This document shows positions 46,506 through 56,231 of a stretch of DNA of 64,000 nucleotides, one piece after another. The notes below the pieces were generated by a model. That model worked only from the letters and a program-made list of their open reading frames with translations. It was not told where the DNA came from and ran no database searches. The translations under genes and the position numbers were made by a program. Position 1 is the stretch's first letter, and each line of letters begins with the position of its first letter. This stretch comes from Betaproteobacteria bacterium (GTDB lineage: Bacteria; Pseudomonadota; Gammaproteobacteria; Burkholderiales; Burkholderiaceae_C). The stretch spans positions 868,001-932,000 of the forward strand of contig JADJWD010000007.1 in assembly GCA_016716535.1 (NCBI GenBank), read 5' to 3'.

Positions 46506-46952
46506 TTACTTCAGGTGCGCGCTGATCGCCTTGGTCATCTCGAACATCGAGACCTGCGCCTTGCCGAGCACTTCCTTCAGCTTGGCGTCGGCGTTGATCA
46601 TCGTGCGCTTGACCTTGTCTTGCAGGCCGTTCTTCTTGATGTATTCCCAGACCTTCTTGGTCACCTCGGTGCGCGGCAGGGCCCGCTCGCCGATGACGGC
46701 CGCGAGCGCGGCGCTCGGGGTCATCGGCTTCATGAACGCGGCGCTGGGGGTGCGCTTCTTGGCCGGGGCCTTCGGCTTGGCGGCCTTCTTCGCGGGGGCC
46801 TTCTTCGCAGGAGCCTTCTTGGCCGGCGCCGCCTTCTTGGCGGGCGCCTTCTTCGCCGGGGCCTTCTTCGCGGCGGCCTTCTTGGCCGGGGCCTTCTTCG
46901 CGGCGGCTTTCTTCGCCGGGGCCTTCTTCGCAGCTTTCTTCGCAGTTGCCAT
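46506..46952 (-). CDS. SWIB/MDM2 domain protein with histone H1-like N-terminal tail
   Basis: A 148-residue nucleoid-type protein. Residues 1-65 are nearly pure Ala, Lys and Pro in AKKAPAKKA repeats like bacterial histone H1 homologues. Residues about 72-148 form a SWIB domain (MTPSAALAAVIGERALPRTEVTKKVWEYIKKNGLQDK). Such fusions are typical of Burkholderiales and chlamydiae, and probably bind DNA through the basic tail; the SWIB partner is unknown. The ATG at 46952 gives MATAKKAAKK; the open frame continues upstream without homology. The tail is encoded by GCC-rich imperfect repeats that could vary in number. Confidence 0.92.
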   Translation of the reverse strand: MATAKKAAKKAPAKKAAAKKAPAKKAAAKKAPAKKAPAKKAAPAKKAPAKKAPAKKAAKPKAPAKKRTPSAAFMKPMTPSAALAAVIGERALPRTEVTKKVWEYIKKNGLQDKVKRTMINADAKLKEVLGKAQVSMFEMTKAISAHLK

Positions 46953-47154
46953 GTGAGTGATCTCCGTCAATGGTTGAGTCGGATGCCGGAGCCGGTGTGT
47001 TGTGATGCCTCTTCGGGCCGTTTGCGAGGGTTCCACGAGGGACCTTCGTTCGATGCCCGGCTTCCGGGCAGGCGCGATGGTAATGCGCTTCATAGGTGGT
47101 GAGAAGCGTTTTTCCTAGGTAAACGATGCTTTGTCGCCACGCTATCCTCCTCGC

Positions 47155-47514
47155 ATGAAGACTCTCGCACGCTGGTTGCTGCTCGCTGCGGCCCTCTTGC
47201 TGGTGGCTCACCTGTACTCCGGCGTGTCGGTCGCGAGCTTCGGTGCGGCCCTCGTGGCCGCCCTGGTGATCGGCCTGTTCAACACGCTCGTGCGGCCGCT
47301 GTTGGTGCTGCTGACGCTGCCGGTGACGCTGCTGACGCTGGGCCTGTTTCTCTTCGTGATCAACGCGCTGATGTTCTGGGCGGCGGCCTCGATCCTCGAG
47401 GGCTTCCACGTCGCCGGCTTCACCGCGGCGCTGATCGGCTCGCTGCTGTACAGCGTCTGCGGCGTCGTCATCGACGCCGCCGTCGAGCGCGTCTTCAGCC
47501 CGGGCGCGGTGTAG
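47155..47514 (+). CDS. Small four-helix membrane protein, phage holin family 4 (PF04020/YvlD)
   Basis: A 119-residue protein that is almost all membrane helix: segments near residues 5-22, 28-48, 52-78 and 90-112, with the conserved GLFNTLVRPLLVLLTLP loop and NALMFWAAA. The family name comes from distant holin similarity; YvlD of Bacillus is linked to envelope stress. No phage genes are near, so a housekeeping envelope role is likelier. The ATG at 47155 starts MKTLARW. Its 3' end overlaps the convergent pbpC end by 20 bases. No clear ribosome-binding site precedes it. Confidence 0.85.
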   Translation: MKTLARWLLLAAALLLVAHLYSGVSVASFGAALVAALVIGLFNTLVRPLLVLLTLPVTLLTLGLFLFVINALMFWAAASILEGFHVAGFTAALIGSLLYSVCGVVIDAAVERVFSPGAV

Positions 47515-49813
47515 CGCGCGGGGCGGTCGGCGCGCTCGTCGACCTCGCTGCCCTCGTCGGCAGGGCCCGCACCTCGAAGACGACGCGGTCGCTCGCCGCG
47601 CCATCGCGCCGCTCGAGCACGTGACGGCCCGGCCGCGGCAGCCACTCGAGCTGCGTGCCGGTGCCGACGAGCCGCCCGTTCAGCCACCACTGTCCGTGCG
47701 CGCCGCGCAGCACGACGCGCTGCGCAGCCAGCGGGATCTCCGGGTCGATCGCGAACACCGTGCCCTCGCGCGGCGACTCGATGCCGAAGGTGCCGGCGCG
47801 GCCGCCCTCGACGAAGGTTGCGTTCGTGAAGGCACGCGCGCCGGCGTTCGCCGTGTGCGCGTGGCTCGCGGGAGCAGGCTCGGTGCCCGCGATGAACCAC
47901 TCGCCGCCCGCCGCGACGAGCCCAGCCGGCACCGCTGGCGCGCGCGAAGGCCCGAGCGCCATCACGACCTCGCGCCACACCGGCGCCGCGCCGCTGACAC
48001 CGCTGACCGCCTGCATCGGCCGCCCGCTCGCGTTGCCGACCCACACGCCGACCGTGTGGCGCTCGGTGCTGCCGATGCACCAGTTGTCGCGCATGTCCTT
48101 GCTGGTGCCGGTCTTCACCGCGGCGTGGCCGCGCGTCACGAGCGGGCTGTCGAGGCCGAAGCTCGCCGCGCGCGCCGTCGCGTCGGCGAGGATGTGCGAG
48201 ACGAGCCAGACCGCCTCGGCGCTGAAGACGCGGCGCGGCGGCGGCGTGCCGGCGTTGGCGGCGGCCGTTGTCGACGCACCCAGGCGCCAACGCGCCGGCG
48301 ACCACAGCCCGCCGCGCGCCAGCATGCGGTAGGCGTTGGCCAGGTCCAGCAGCGTCACGTCGGCGCTGCCGAGCGCCAGCGCGTGCCCGTGGTGGCCGGC
48401 GTCGTGCGCGAGGCGCAGGCCGCTGGCTTGCAGGCGATCGAACAGCGCCTCGGGCCCCAGCATCGCGGCCACGCGCACGGCCGGTACGTTGACGCTGCCG
48501 GCCAGCGCCTCGCGCACGCTGATCTCGCCGCGCCACGCGTGGTCGTAGTTGCGCGGCGCGTAGAGGCCGGCGCTGCCGGTGGCCAGCTGCAGCGGCGCGT
48601 CGTCGATGCGGCTGGCGGCCGTGACGAGCCGGCGCTCGAGCGCCAATGCGTAGACGAACGGCTTGATCGTCGAGCCGGGCTGCCGTCGCGCCAGTACCGC
48701 GTCGACCTCGGCGGCCAGCGACCCGGCGCCGGCCGAACCGACCCACGCGAGCACCTCGCCGCTGGCGTTGTCGATGACGACGACGGCGCCGTCGTCGACG
48801 CCGCGGCCGCGCAGCTCGGCGAGCTGGCGGCGCAGCGCCTCGCGCGCCAGGCGCTGCACGCGGGCGTCGAGGGTGCTGGGCAGGGAAAGCGGTATGGGCG
48901 AAGGTCCGCCCGAAGCTCCGGCAATAGGCGCGCTCGATCCCGCGGCCGAGCCCGCCGCGCTCGCCACCTCGCGCCACATCAGCCGCGCCAGATGCGGCGC
49001 CAGCGCCTCGCCGAGCATCGGCCCGGGCCGGCGCGCCAGCGCCTGCGCCGCGACGGTGGCGACGGCCGCGCACGCATCGTGCGGCGAAGGTGGCATCACG
49101 GCGGGCTGCTGTCTCAGCACCTCGCAGGCCCGGCGCGCCACCGCGTCGCCCGCGGCGTTCGGCGAGCGCACGAGCACCGCCAGCACCGCCGCTTCGAGCG
49201 CGTCGAGCCCGCTCGGGTGCTTGCCGAACAACTGATGTGACGCCGCGCCGATGCCGACCAGCTCGCCGCGCAGCGGCACGGCGTTGAGGTAGGCCTCGAG
49301 GATCTGCGTCTTGCTCCAGCGCGCTTCGAGCTCGCGCGCACGCACGATCTGCGCCACTTTCGTCGGCAGGTCGCGGCCGCCGCGCGGGCGCGCCAGCCCG
49401 GCGTCGAGCAGGCCGGCGAGCTGCATCGTCACTGTCGAGGCGCCGCGCGTGCGCGTGTTCCAGGCATTGGCCCACGCGCTGGCGGCGAGCGAGCGCCAGT
49501 CGACGCCGCCATGCGCCCAGAAGCGGCGGTCTTCGCTGAGCAGCACCGCCTCGCGCAGCGCCGGGCTCGTGTCGGACAGCGCCACCCAGGCGCCGCGGCG
49601 TACGCGGTCGTCGGCGCGCAGCCAGTGGATCGCTTCGCCGTGGCGGTCGAGCAGCGGGATGTCGCTGGGGCGGTGCGCGGCGCGCACTTGCTCGAAGGTG
49701 GGCAGGCGGGGGTTGGGGGTGGGCTCAGCGGCTCCGGCGGCCAGCGCTGTGTTGATCGCCGCGCACGCTGCGACGACGCCGAGCGTGGCCACCACCCGCA
49801 CGCTTGCGTTCAC
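47495..49813 (-). CDS. pbpC: Penicillin-binding protein 1C
   Basis: A 772-residue bifunctional peptidoglycan synthase. After a signal anchor (about residues 5-27) comes the glycosyltransferase domain with SEDRRFWAHGGVDW near 85 and RGASTVTMQLA near 120, then the transpeptidase domain with the active Ser motif GSTIKP near 380, SVN near 438 and KTGTSKD near 565, and a C-terminal PbpC-specific beta domain. All catalytic motifs are present. The GTG at 49813 overlaps the stop of the alpha-2-macroglobulin gene by four bases (GTGA); this pairing is widely conserved, the macroglobulin trapping proteases when the wall is breached and PbpC repairing it. Confidence 0.96.
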   Translation of the reverse strand: MNASVRVVATLGVVAACAAINTALAAGAAEPTPNPRLPTFEQVRAAHRPSDIPLLDRHGEAIHWLRADDRVRRGAWVALSDTSPALREAVLLSEDRRFWAHGGVDWRSLAASAWANAWNTRTRGASTVTMQLAGLLDAGLARPRGGRDLPTKVAQIVRARELEARWSKTQILEAYLNAVPLRGELVGIGAASHQLFGKHPSGLDALEAAVLAVLVRSPNAAGDAVARRACEVLRQQPAVMPPSPHDACAAVATVAAQALARRPGPMLGEALAPHLARLMWREVASAAGSAAGSSAPIAGASGGPSPIPLSLPSTLDARVQRLAREALRRQLAELRGRGVDDGAVVVIDNASGEVLAWVGSAGAGSLAAEVDAVLARRQPGSTIKPFVYALALERRLVTAASRIDDAPLQLATGSAGLYAPRNYDHAWRGEISVREALAGSVNVPAVRVAAMLGPEALFDRLQASGLRLAHDAGHHGHALALGSADVTLLDLANAYRMLARGGLWSPARWRLGASTTAAANAGTPPPRRVFSAEAVWLVSHILADATARAASFGLDSPLVTRGHAAVKTGTSKDMRDNWCIGSTERHTVGVWVGNASGRPMQAVSGVSGAAPVWREVVMALGPSRAPAVPAGLVAAGGEWFIAGTEPAPASHAHTANAGARAFTNATFVEGGRAGTFGIESPREGTVFAIDPEIPLAAQRVVLRGAHGQWWLNGRLVGTGTQLEWLPRPGRHVLERRDGAASDRVVFEVRALPTRAARSTSAPTAPRATPRPG

Positions 49814-52800
49814 GGCCTCACCTCGATCGCCGCCAGCGGCAGCTCGCCAAAACTCTCCGGCGCGTACATCGCCTCGACCCGCGTCGACGGCAGGCCGAAG
49901 CGGCCGGCGCCGTTCAGGCGGATCGTGTACTCGACGACGTGCCGGCCGCGCGGCAGCCAGGCGTAGTAGGCGCGCCAGGCGTCGTGCGCGCGCTCTTCGT
50001 AGGCGGGCCAGGCGGCGCCGTCGCGGCGCTCGCCTTGCGTCGCGATCGCCGAATCGCGGCCAAGGCCGGTGCCGAGATGCGCTGCACCGGCGGGCAGAGG
50101 GTCGCTGACGACGACCCACGACATGTCGGCGTGGGCGTCGATCTCGAGGCGCACGCGCATCACGTCGCCGCGGCTCCAGGCATCGGGCACACGCCGCTGC
50201 ACGGCGCTCGTGCCGCGCGCGATGCGGTAGCCGGCGAAGAGCGGCGCCTTCAGCGGTACCGCGGCGAGCGACTGCACCGTCAGCCACGGGCGGCCGGTGC
50301 CTTCGTGGCGCACGGCCAGCGGCGCGCCGAGCACGGCGGGCAGTGCGGCCGATGCAGTGCTGCCAGCGGCGCCCGCCGTGCCCGCGGCCACGCCCGCCGC
50401 GCCCGTCGCGCCAGCCCCCGGCCACGGCAACACCAGTGTCGCCCCCTGCCCACCGGTCACACCGCCCCAATCGACCGTGCGCACCTGCGGCCCCAGTTCG
50501 ACGACGCTGCGGCCGCCCACCCCTTCGGCCTCGAAGGCTTTCGAGAACCGCTGCAGCGCGAGCACGCCCCACAGGTTCGCCGTCGTCGTGCGCCAGGCGC
50601 CGCCCTTCTGGCGCGCCAGCGTGCCGTTGACGAGCCGCGGCAGGTCGTCCTTCCACGCCGGCGCCGCGCCGTTGCCGGCCATGGCCGCCAGCAGCAGCCG
50701 CGCCGCGTTCGCGTCGGCGCTTTCCATCAGCCACCACCACTGGTCGTCTTCAGCCTCGGTCGAAAAGCGCAGCGTCGTGCCGCCTTCGGTGAGGCGGCTT
50801 TTCACGTGGCGCTGCACCTCGGCCAGGCGCGCGTCGCGGTCGGGCAGCGCCGGCGAACGCGCAAGCGCGCCCCAGGCGTCGAGCAGCGCCGAGGTCGGCC
50901 AGGCGCCCGGCGTGAAGGCGATCGATCCCCACCAGCGAGCATCGGCCCGGCCGTGCCGCGCGAGCGCGTCGAGCGCGGCGAGCTTGCGCACTTCGAGGTC
51001 CGGCCGCGGCGCCGGGAAGCGCCGCTCGAGCCGCCCTTCGACGAAGGCGGCGAGGCCGTCGAGCATCGCGGCGCGCGCGCCGTCGGGCAGCGCGAAGTTC
51101 GCCCCAGCCTCTTGCGTGGCGCTCAGCAGATAGGCGGTGAGGCGGTCGCTACCGCGCGCCGCGCTGCCGGGCGCCGGCGGGAAGTAGTTCGCCAGGCCGT
51201 CGGCATCCAGATGGCCCGCGACCTCGTCGCGCAGCGTCTGCCACTTCGCCGTGTCGCCCAGCGCGAGCACGCTCGACACCCTCTGCTCGAGGCAGCTGAA
51301 CGGATACTGCTCGAAGAAGCGCCTGAGGCCGGGCAGCGCGCCGGCCGTGCCGGCCAGGCGCGGCTGCAGCGTCACCTGCACGCCGCCGCGGCCGGGCAGC
51401 GCGTCGGCCGGCGCGGCCACCGGCACGCTCGCCGTGCCTTGCAGCGGCACGAGCGTCGCTTGCAGCACGCGCACCGGCACCGCGGGCGCGACGGCCTGGC
51501 TCATCTTCAGCTGATCGCGCGCGGGCGCGCCGACCGTGCTGCTGCTCGCGCTTCCCGTCGCGCTTCCACTCGCGCCCCCGCCCTCTTCACTCGCGCCCGC
51601 CGACCAGTCCAGCCGCGTCGTGCCGGCTGGCACGTCGACCGGCCAGCGCACCTCGGCCGCCGCGCCGGCCGCGAGTTGCACCGTCTGCGGCGCGAAGTTC
51701 AACGCGACTGCGCCTCCCGCACCGCCCGCAGCGCCCGCAGCGCCCGCGCCGACGGCACTCCCCACCAGCGTCGCGCGCACCTGCATCGCCCGCGGGCTGC
51801 CGTTGCGTACCGTGAAGCCGGCGTCGAAGCGGTCGCCCTCGCGCACCAGTGGCGCCAGCCCCGGCAGCATCTGCAAGTCCTGGGTCACGCGCACGCTCGT
51901 GTGCCCGTGGCCGAAGCGGTCGGCGCCGGCATCCGCCAGCGCGACGAGCCGGAAGCTCGTCAGCGAATCGTTCAGCGGCACCTCGATGCGCGCCTCGCCG
52001 TTGGCGTCCAGCTGCACGCTGCCGCGCCACAGCAGCAGCGTGTCGAACAACTCGCGCGTCGGGTTGCGCCCGCCGCCGCCGCCCGGCGGCAGCGCCTTGC
52101 GGCCGTAGTGGCGCCGGCCGATCACCTCGTTCATCGCGGTGGCCGTCTCCACGCCCCACGGGCGCTCTTGCAGCAGGCCGCCGAGCAGGTCCCAGCTGCC
52201 GTTGTCGGCCAGTGCCAGCAAGCCCTCGTCGACGGCCGCGAAGGCCACGTCCGCACCGGCCAGCGGCTTGCCCTGGTACGCGACGCGCACGGTGGCCGTC
52301 ACCTTCTCGCGCACCTTGTACTGCGCCTGCGGTGTGGTCACCTTCACGTCGAGCCGGTGCGCGGCGCGGCCGATGCGCAACTGCGCGACGCCGAACTTGA
52401 ACGCCGGCTTCGCGAGGTCGACGGTGCCGGTCGGCGCGCGCCACTCGCGGCCTTCGTAGCGGAAGGCGCGCCACCAGTCGGCCGGCGCGCGCCAGCCCCA
52501 GGTGAAGATCGACCACCACGGCGCCTCGCGCAGCCGGCCGCGCAGCACGAACACGCCGATGGTGACGTTGGGCGCCCAGCTCGCGGCCTCGGTGCCATCG
52601 GATTTCGTGGCCTTGATGGCATCGGGAATCGGCAACTCGATCACCGGCTCGCGCCCGTTGATCGTCATCACGCGCGCGTCGATGACACCTTCACGCTCCA
52701 CGGTCACCAGCGCCGTCGCGTGCTGGAACGGCATGCGCACCTGCAGCCGCGCCACCTGCCCGGGCTCGAGCTCGCGCCGCTCGGGCAGGATGTCGATGCG

Positions 52801-55800
52801 GTCGTCGCTGTCCTGCGCGAACCAGAAACGCCCGTCGTCGCGCTCGCTCGTCACCCACACGTGCGTCGACGCGCGGCTCGTGCGGCCGGCGTCGTCGCGC
52901 GCGCTGGCGACCAGTTCGACCTCGCCGGTGTGCTCGACGCGCGCATCGCACGCGAGGCGCCCCTGCGCATCGGTCTTGCCGCTGCAAAGCGTGCCGAGTT
53001 CCTGCGTGCGGCGCTGGTTGTCGTAGGCGTAGAAGCCGCCGACGATGCGCTGGCGCGTGCTCAGCACCTGGTGCGCGCGCCCGATCACCTCGACGGCGCG
53101 GTTCGCGAGCGGCTTGCCCTCGGTGTCGAGGACGACGGCGGTGAAGCGCGCCGCGCCGCGCTGCATGGCCCAACCCGGCGCGCGCACGCCGACGACGACG
53201 GCCGCCGGCCACAGCTTGACGCGCCGCGAGACGGTCTGCGTCTCGCCGTTGGGGTCGGCAAAGCTCATCTCGGCCAGCAGCTCCGACGGGCCGCGCAGCG
53301 CCGGCAGGTTCGGCAGCGTCAGGCGCGCGGCGCCTTGCGCGTCGGTGCGCGCGGGCAGCTGGCGCGCGACGGTACGCGTGCCGTCGCTGGTGTCGCTTTC
53401 ACCGCTTTCGTCCTCTTCGCGCCAGCGCTCGCTGCTGCCGAAGTTGAAGTCCTCATGCCCGGCGAACTGCGGCTCGCTGTCGCGCACGAGCGCCGACAGC
53501 GCCAGCGCGTGACCCGGCATCGGGCCGCCGGCCATCGCGTTGACCTGCGCGTGCAGCTCCACTTCGCCTGGGGCGATCAGCACGCCGCGGCCTGCTCCTG
53601 CGCTTCCGGCCGCGGGAATCGCGAGCCTTGCATCGACCAGCGGCACCCGGAAGTCCTCGACGCGGAAGTTGCCGGCCATCAACTCCTGGTCGCCGCGCTT
53701 CAGCGTCACGTCGTACAGGCCGAGCGCTGCTGTCTTCGGAATCGCCCACTGGCTGAGCGCCGAGCGCGCCGCTGCGCCGCCCGGCCAGGCGAGCGGCATC
53801 GTCACCTCCTGCCCGCTGCCGACGTGGCGAATGACCAGGGTGTCCGGCAGATGCTCGGGCGCGGTGAACGCGAGGCCGCGCTCGGTTTCGTCGCGCACGA
53901 AGTGCTTCATCGACACCGTCTCGCCGCGCCTGAGCAGCGTGCGGTCGAAGGCGGTGTGCGCGCGCCGGTCGGGCGCCGTGCCGCGCGCGACGCTCGAGTT
54001 GAAGCGCCACGGCTCGATGCCGCGCGCCCAGCGGCTGAAGACGAAGCCGAGGTCGGCGGGATGGCCGCCGTTCGCCGCCGTGCGCGCGGTGACGAAGAGG
54101 CCGTCGTGGCTCAGGCACTTGTCGCCGTCTTCTTCAGCATCGAAGCCGCGCTCGATGCGCGCGATGCCGTTGGCGTCGGTGCTGCCGCCCCACAGCGGCT
54201 GGCCGCGGCAGTCGTTGACGGCGACGCGGGCGCCCGCCACAGGCCGTCCGCGGTCGAGCGTCGTCACCCACACGAGGCTCGAGCTGCGGCCCTTCTTGAA
54301 GTGCACCGCGAGGTTGGTGACGAGCACGCCGGTGCGCGCGTACATCGGCTCCTTCTTCGCCAGCAGCGCCTCGCCGAGCAGGCGCGAGCCGATCTCGACG
54401 ACGTGGTAGCCGCGCTCGCGCAGCGGAATGCCGAGCACTTCGGTGGCGCGCGGTGTCGCGTCCTTCAACTGCGGCAACTCGGCGCGCCGCACGTCGGTCT
54501 CGCCGACGAAGATCGACAGCTCGCGCGAGGGCACGAACCGCTCGCGCTTGACGGCGCGCGTGCGCGTGCGGCCGTCGGCCATCGACTCGCTTTCGGTGAC
54601 GGTCTCGCTCCACTGCGATGGCGGCAGGCCCGCCTCCTTGGCCGGCAAATCGCGCTCGTGCCAGCGCTGCACGCGCGCGAGCCAGGCCAGCAGCGCGGCG
54701 TCGGTGAGATCCGGCGCGATGCGCTTGATGGCGACCTGGCCCGTCGTCGCGAGCCCGGCGAGGTCGGCCTGCACGTGGCGCAGCGTCAGCGGCAGCATCG
54801 CCGCGTCGGGCTCGCCGGTGCGGCGCGTGGCCGGTGGCGCCTCGACGATGCCGAACGGCGCGCCGGCGAACTTGGCCAGCGGCGGCAGCCCGCCGGTGGC
54901 CACCTCGAGCGGAAAGCTGCCGGCGTTGGCGAGCGCGCGGCCCGACTCGTCTTTCAGCGCTGGCGGCAGCGTGAGCTGGTAACGCATGTGCTCGGCCAGC
55001 GGCGCAGCGAAGCGCACCTCGGTCAGCGTCGCGGCGCGGCGGTCTTCGTCGTCGAGCTTCGGGCTGATCGGCACGCTTTGTGGCGCCGGTGCGCCGGGCT
55101 GCGTCCCGCCGATCGGCAAGAGGCGCGCAGCGGCGGCCAGCTCGCGCGGCACCGGCGCGTTGAAGCGCAGCACCAGCGGGCGCAGCGGCAGGCATGGCGC
55201 GCCGGCGCGTTCGCGCTCGCAGCTGAACTCGGCCTGGAAACGCGGGCGCGCCGTCCACTGCCACTGCTGGCGCTCGCGTGTGACGAGCGCGGGCTGACCG
55301 GCCATCATCACGCCGGCGATGCCGGCGCCCCAGACGAGGCGCACGCGCGCCTCGGGCGCAAACGTGCGCTGGCAGGCCAGCAGCACGTGGCGCGCGGCGA
55401 TCGCCGCCTCGGCGGCGCGAACCTCGGCCGCATCACGTGCGCCGCGGCTGCCGCGCCCATCGCGCGCGATGCCGGCGAAGCGCCCCTGGCGCCTGAGCAC
55501 CTGGTCGCGCGGTGCGCCTTCGACGACGCGCACCGCGATGCGCTCGCTCAAACCTTCGGCTTCGCACCAGGCGTGCCGGGCGACGCTCGCGACGTCGACC
55601 GGGCCGGTGAGTTGCAGCAGGAAGTGCTGGTCCTCTTCGATCGGCGCGCCGGGCGAAGGCGACAGCGAGACGACCGCCGGCGCGCCGGTGCTGAAGCTGA
55701 ACTCGCTCGCGCCTTCGAGCGCCGCGCCGCCGGGGCGGAAGGTGCTCTCGGCGCGCAGCGTGCAGCGCTGGCCGGCGGGCAGCGCTTCTTCGAGGTCGTA

Positions 55801-56109
55801 GGCCCAGCGCCGCTCGTCGAGCCAGTAGCCGCTGCCGGCCGGCACCTGGCCGTTGCAGGTGAGCTTGAACGGCGCCGCTGTGCGCGGATCGCCGGCCGCG
55901 ACGACGGCGCGGTCGAAGCGCACGGTCACCTGGCGCACGACGCCGACCTCGCCTTGGGGTGAGACGGCGGTGACGCGGGCGGCTGCGGCGGGGCTCGGGA
56001 GCAACGTGCTCGCGCTGATCGCGAGCGTCATCGCGGCAAGAAGGCGCGAGGCCCACGACGAGGTGACAAGCCGCGGCGTCGCAGGCCGCAGGCGGGCAGG
56101 GGTGCTCAT
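49810..56109 (-). CDS. Bacterial alpha-2-macroglobulin (YfhM type)
   Basis: A 2099-residue periplasmic protease trap. A signal peptide (to about residue 46, ending AAA) is followed by an N-terminal MG1-like region, repeated macroglobulin domains (FVGETDVRRAELP, LVWVTTLDRGRPVAGARVAV, WFVRDE-type segments), the MG bait region near residue 1,100-1,350, and the thioester domain with CLEQ, Cys1606-Gln1609, in YPFSCLEQRVSS. The reactive Cys-Gln pair is conserved. There is no lipobox, unlike E. coli YfhM, so it may be soluble. Gly/Ala/Ser-rich linkers (near residues 1,465 and 1,505) are longer than usual. The ATG at 56109 has a GAGGAGCC ribosome-binding site. Coupled to pbpC. Confidence 0.95.
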   Translation of the reverse strand: MSTPARLRPATPRLVTSSWASRLLAAMTLAISASTLLPSPAAAARVTAVSPQGEVGVVRQVTVRFDRAVVAAGDPRTAAPFKLTCNGQVPAGSGYWLDERRWAYDLEEALPAGQRCTLRAESTFRPGGAALEGASEFSFSTGAPAVVSLSPSPGAPIEEDQHFLLQLTGPVDVASVARHAWCEAEGLSERIAVRVVEGAPRDQVLRRQGRFAGIARDGRGSRGARDAAEVRAAEAAIAARHVLLACQRTFAPEARVRLVWGAGIAGVMMAGQPALVTRERQQWQWTARPRFQAEFSCERERAGAPCLPLRPLVLRFNAPVPRELAAAARLLPIGGTQPGAPAPQSVPISPKLDDEDRRAATLTEVRFAAPLAEHMRYQLTLPPALKDESGRALANAGSFPLEVATGGLPPLAKFAGAPFGIVEAPPATRRTGEPDAAMLPLTLRHVQADLAGLATTGQVAIKRIAPDLTDAALLAWLARVQRWHERDLPAKEAGLPPSQWSETVTESESMADGRTRTRAVKRERFVPSRELSIFVGETDVRRAELPQLKDATPRATEVLGIPLRERGYHVVEIGSRLLGEALLAKKEPMYARTGVLVTNLAVHFKKGRSSSLVWVTTLDRGRPVAGARVAVNDCRGQPLWGGSTDANGIARIERGFDAEEDGDKCLSHDGLFVTARTAANGGHPADLGFVFSRWARGIEPWRFNSSVARGTAPDRRAHTAFDRTLLRRGETVSMKHFVRDETERGLAFTAPEHLPDTLVIRHVGSGQEVTMPLAWPGGAAARSALSQWAIPKTAALGLYDVTLKRGDQELMAGNFRVEDFRVPLVDARLAIPAAGSAGAGRGVLIAPGEVELHAQVNAMAGGPMPGHALALSALVRDSEPQFAGHEDFNFGSSERWREEDESGESDTSDGTRTVARQLPARTDAQGAARLTLPNLPALRGPSELLAEMSFADPNGETQTVSRRVKLWPAAVVVGVRAPGWAMQRGAARFTAVVLDTEGKPLANRAVEVIGRAHQVLSTRQRIVGGFYAYDNQRRTQELGTLCSGKTDAQGRLACDARVEHTGEVELVASARDDAGRTSRASTHVWVTSERDDGRFWFAQDSDDRIDILPERRELEPGQVARLQVRMPFQHATALVTVEREGVIDARVMTINGREPVIELPIPDAIKATKSDGTEAASWAPNVTIGVFVLRGRLREAPWWSIFTWGWRAPADWWRAFRYEGREWRAPTGTVDLAKPAFKFGVAQLRIGRAAHRLDVKVTTPQAQYKVREKVTATVRVAYQGKPLAGADVAFAAVDEGLLALADNGSWDLLGGLLQERPWGVETATAMNEVIGRRHYGRKALPPGGGGGRNPTRELFDTLLLWRGSVQLDANGEARIEVPLNDSLTSFRLVALADAGADRFGHGHTSVRVTQDLQMLPGLAPLVREGDRFDAGFTVRNGSPRAMQVRATLVGSAVGAGAAGAAGGAGGAVALNFAPQTVQLAAGAAAEVRWPVDVPAGTTRLDWSAGASEEGGGASGSATGSASSSTVGAPARDQLKMSQAVAPAVPVRVLQATLVPLQGTASVPVAAPADALPGRGGVQVTLQPRLAGTAGALPGLRRFFEQYPFSCLEQRVSSVLALGDTAKWQTLRDEVAGHLDADGLANYFPPAPGSAARGSDRLTAYLLSATQEAGANFALPDGARAAMLDGLAAFVEGRLERRFPAPRPDLEVRKLAALDALARHGRADARWWGSIAFTPGAWPTSALLDAWGALARSPALPDRDARLAEVQRHVKSRLTEGGTTLRFSTEAEDDQWWWLMESADANAARLLLAAMAGNGAAPAWKDDLPRLVNGTLARQKGGAWRTTTANLWGVLALQRFSKAFEAEGVGGRSVVELGPQVRTVDWGGVTGGQGATLVLPWPGAGATGAAGVAAGTAGAAGSTASAALPAVLGAPLAVRHEGTGRPWLTVQSLAAVPLKAPLFAGYRIARGTSAVQRRVPDAWSRGDVMRVRLEIDAHADMSWVVVSDPLPAGAAHLGTGLGRDSAIATQGERRDGAAWPAYEERAHDAWRAYYAWLPRGRHVVEYTIRLNGAGRFGLPSTRVEAMYAPESFGELPLAAIEVRP

Positions 56110-56185
56110 GCGTGGCTCCTCGGGGGCCCGCGCGGCGAACGCGCGCGGTGCCCGGCGCGAAGGATTCTGGCCGCAGCGGCAGCGA

Positions 56186-56228
56186 CCCTCACCCCAACCG
56201 TCTCCCCGCACGCGGGGAGAGGGAAACA
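56186..56228. repeat. Dispersed hairpin repeat (REP-like)
   Basis: CCCTCACCCCAACCG is followed by TCTCCCCGC/GCGGGGAGA (56201-56209 with 56212-56220), a near-perfect 9-bp stem with a two-base loop. This is the form of a common intergenic repeat of beta- and gammaproteobacteria. It lies between the start of the macroglobulin gene and the end of the M48 protease gene on the same strand and may act as a terminator or mRNA-stabilising hairpin. Confidence 0.7.
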
Positions 56229-56231
56229 CAC

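Noticed and set aside
46750..46940. Repeat array resembling a CRISPR in the alternating GCC/TTC-rich segment
   Set aside because: The repeats are imperfect, lack unique spacers and encode the AKKAPAKK tail in frame.
47131..47154. Earlier TTG start for the holin-like protein
   Set aside because: It adds only eight polar residues before the first helix and has no ribosome-binding site; ATG 47155 begins the conserved N terminus.
47155..47514. Prophage signal from the holin-family name
   Set aside because: Family 4 'holins' include chromosomal YvlD-like proteins, and no other phage gene, integrase or attachment site is seen in the window.
49804..55962. Open frame of more than 2,000 codons on the plus strand opposite the alpha-2-macroglobulin gene
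   Set aside because: It mirrors the codon pattern of the real gene, is rich in Arg, Ala and His with no domain or motif, and the minus-strand frame has a clear thioester motif and homology. High GC leaves antisense frames open.
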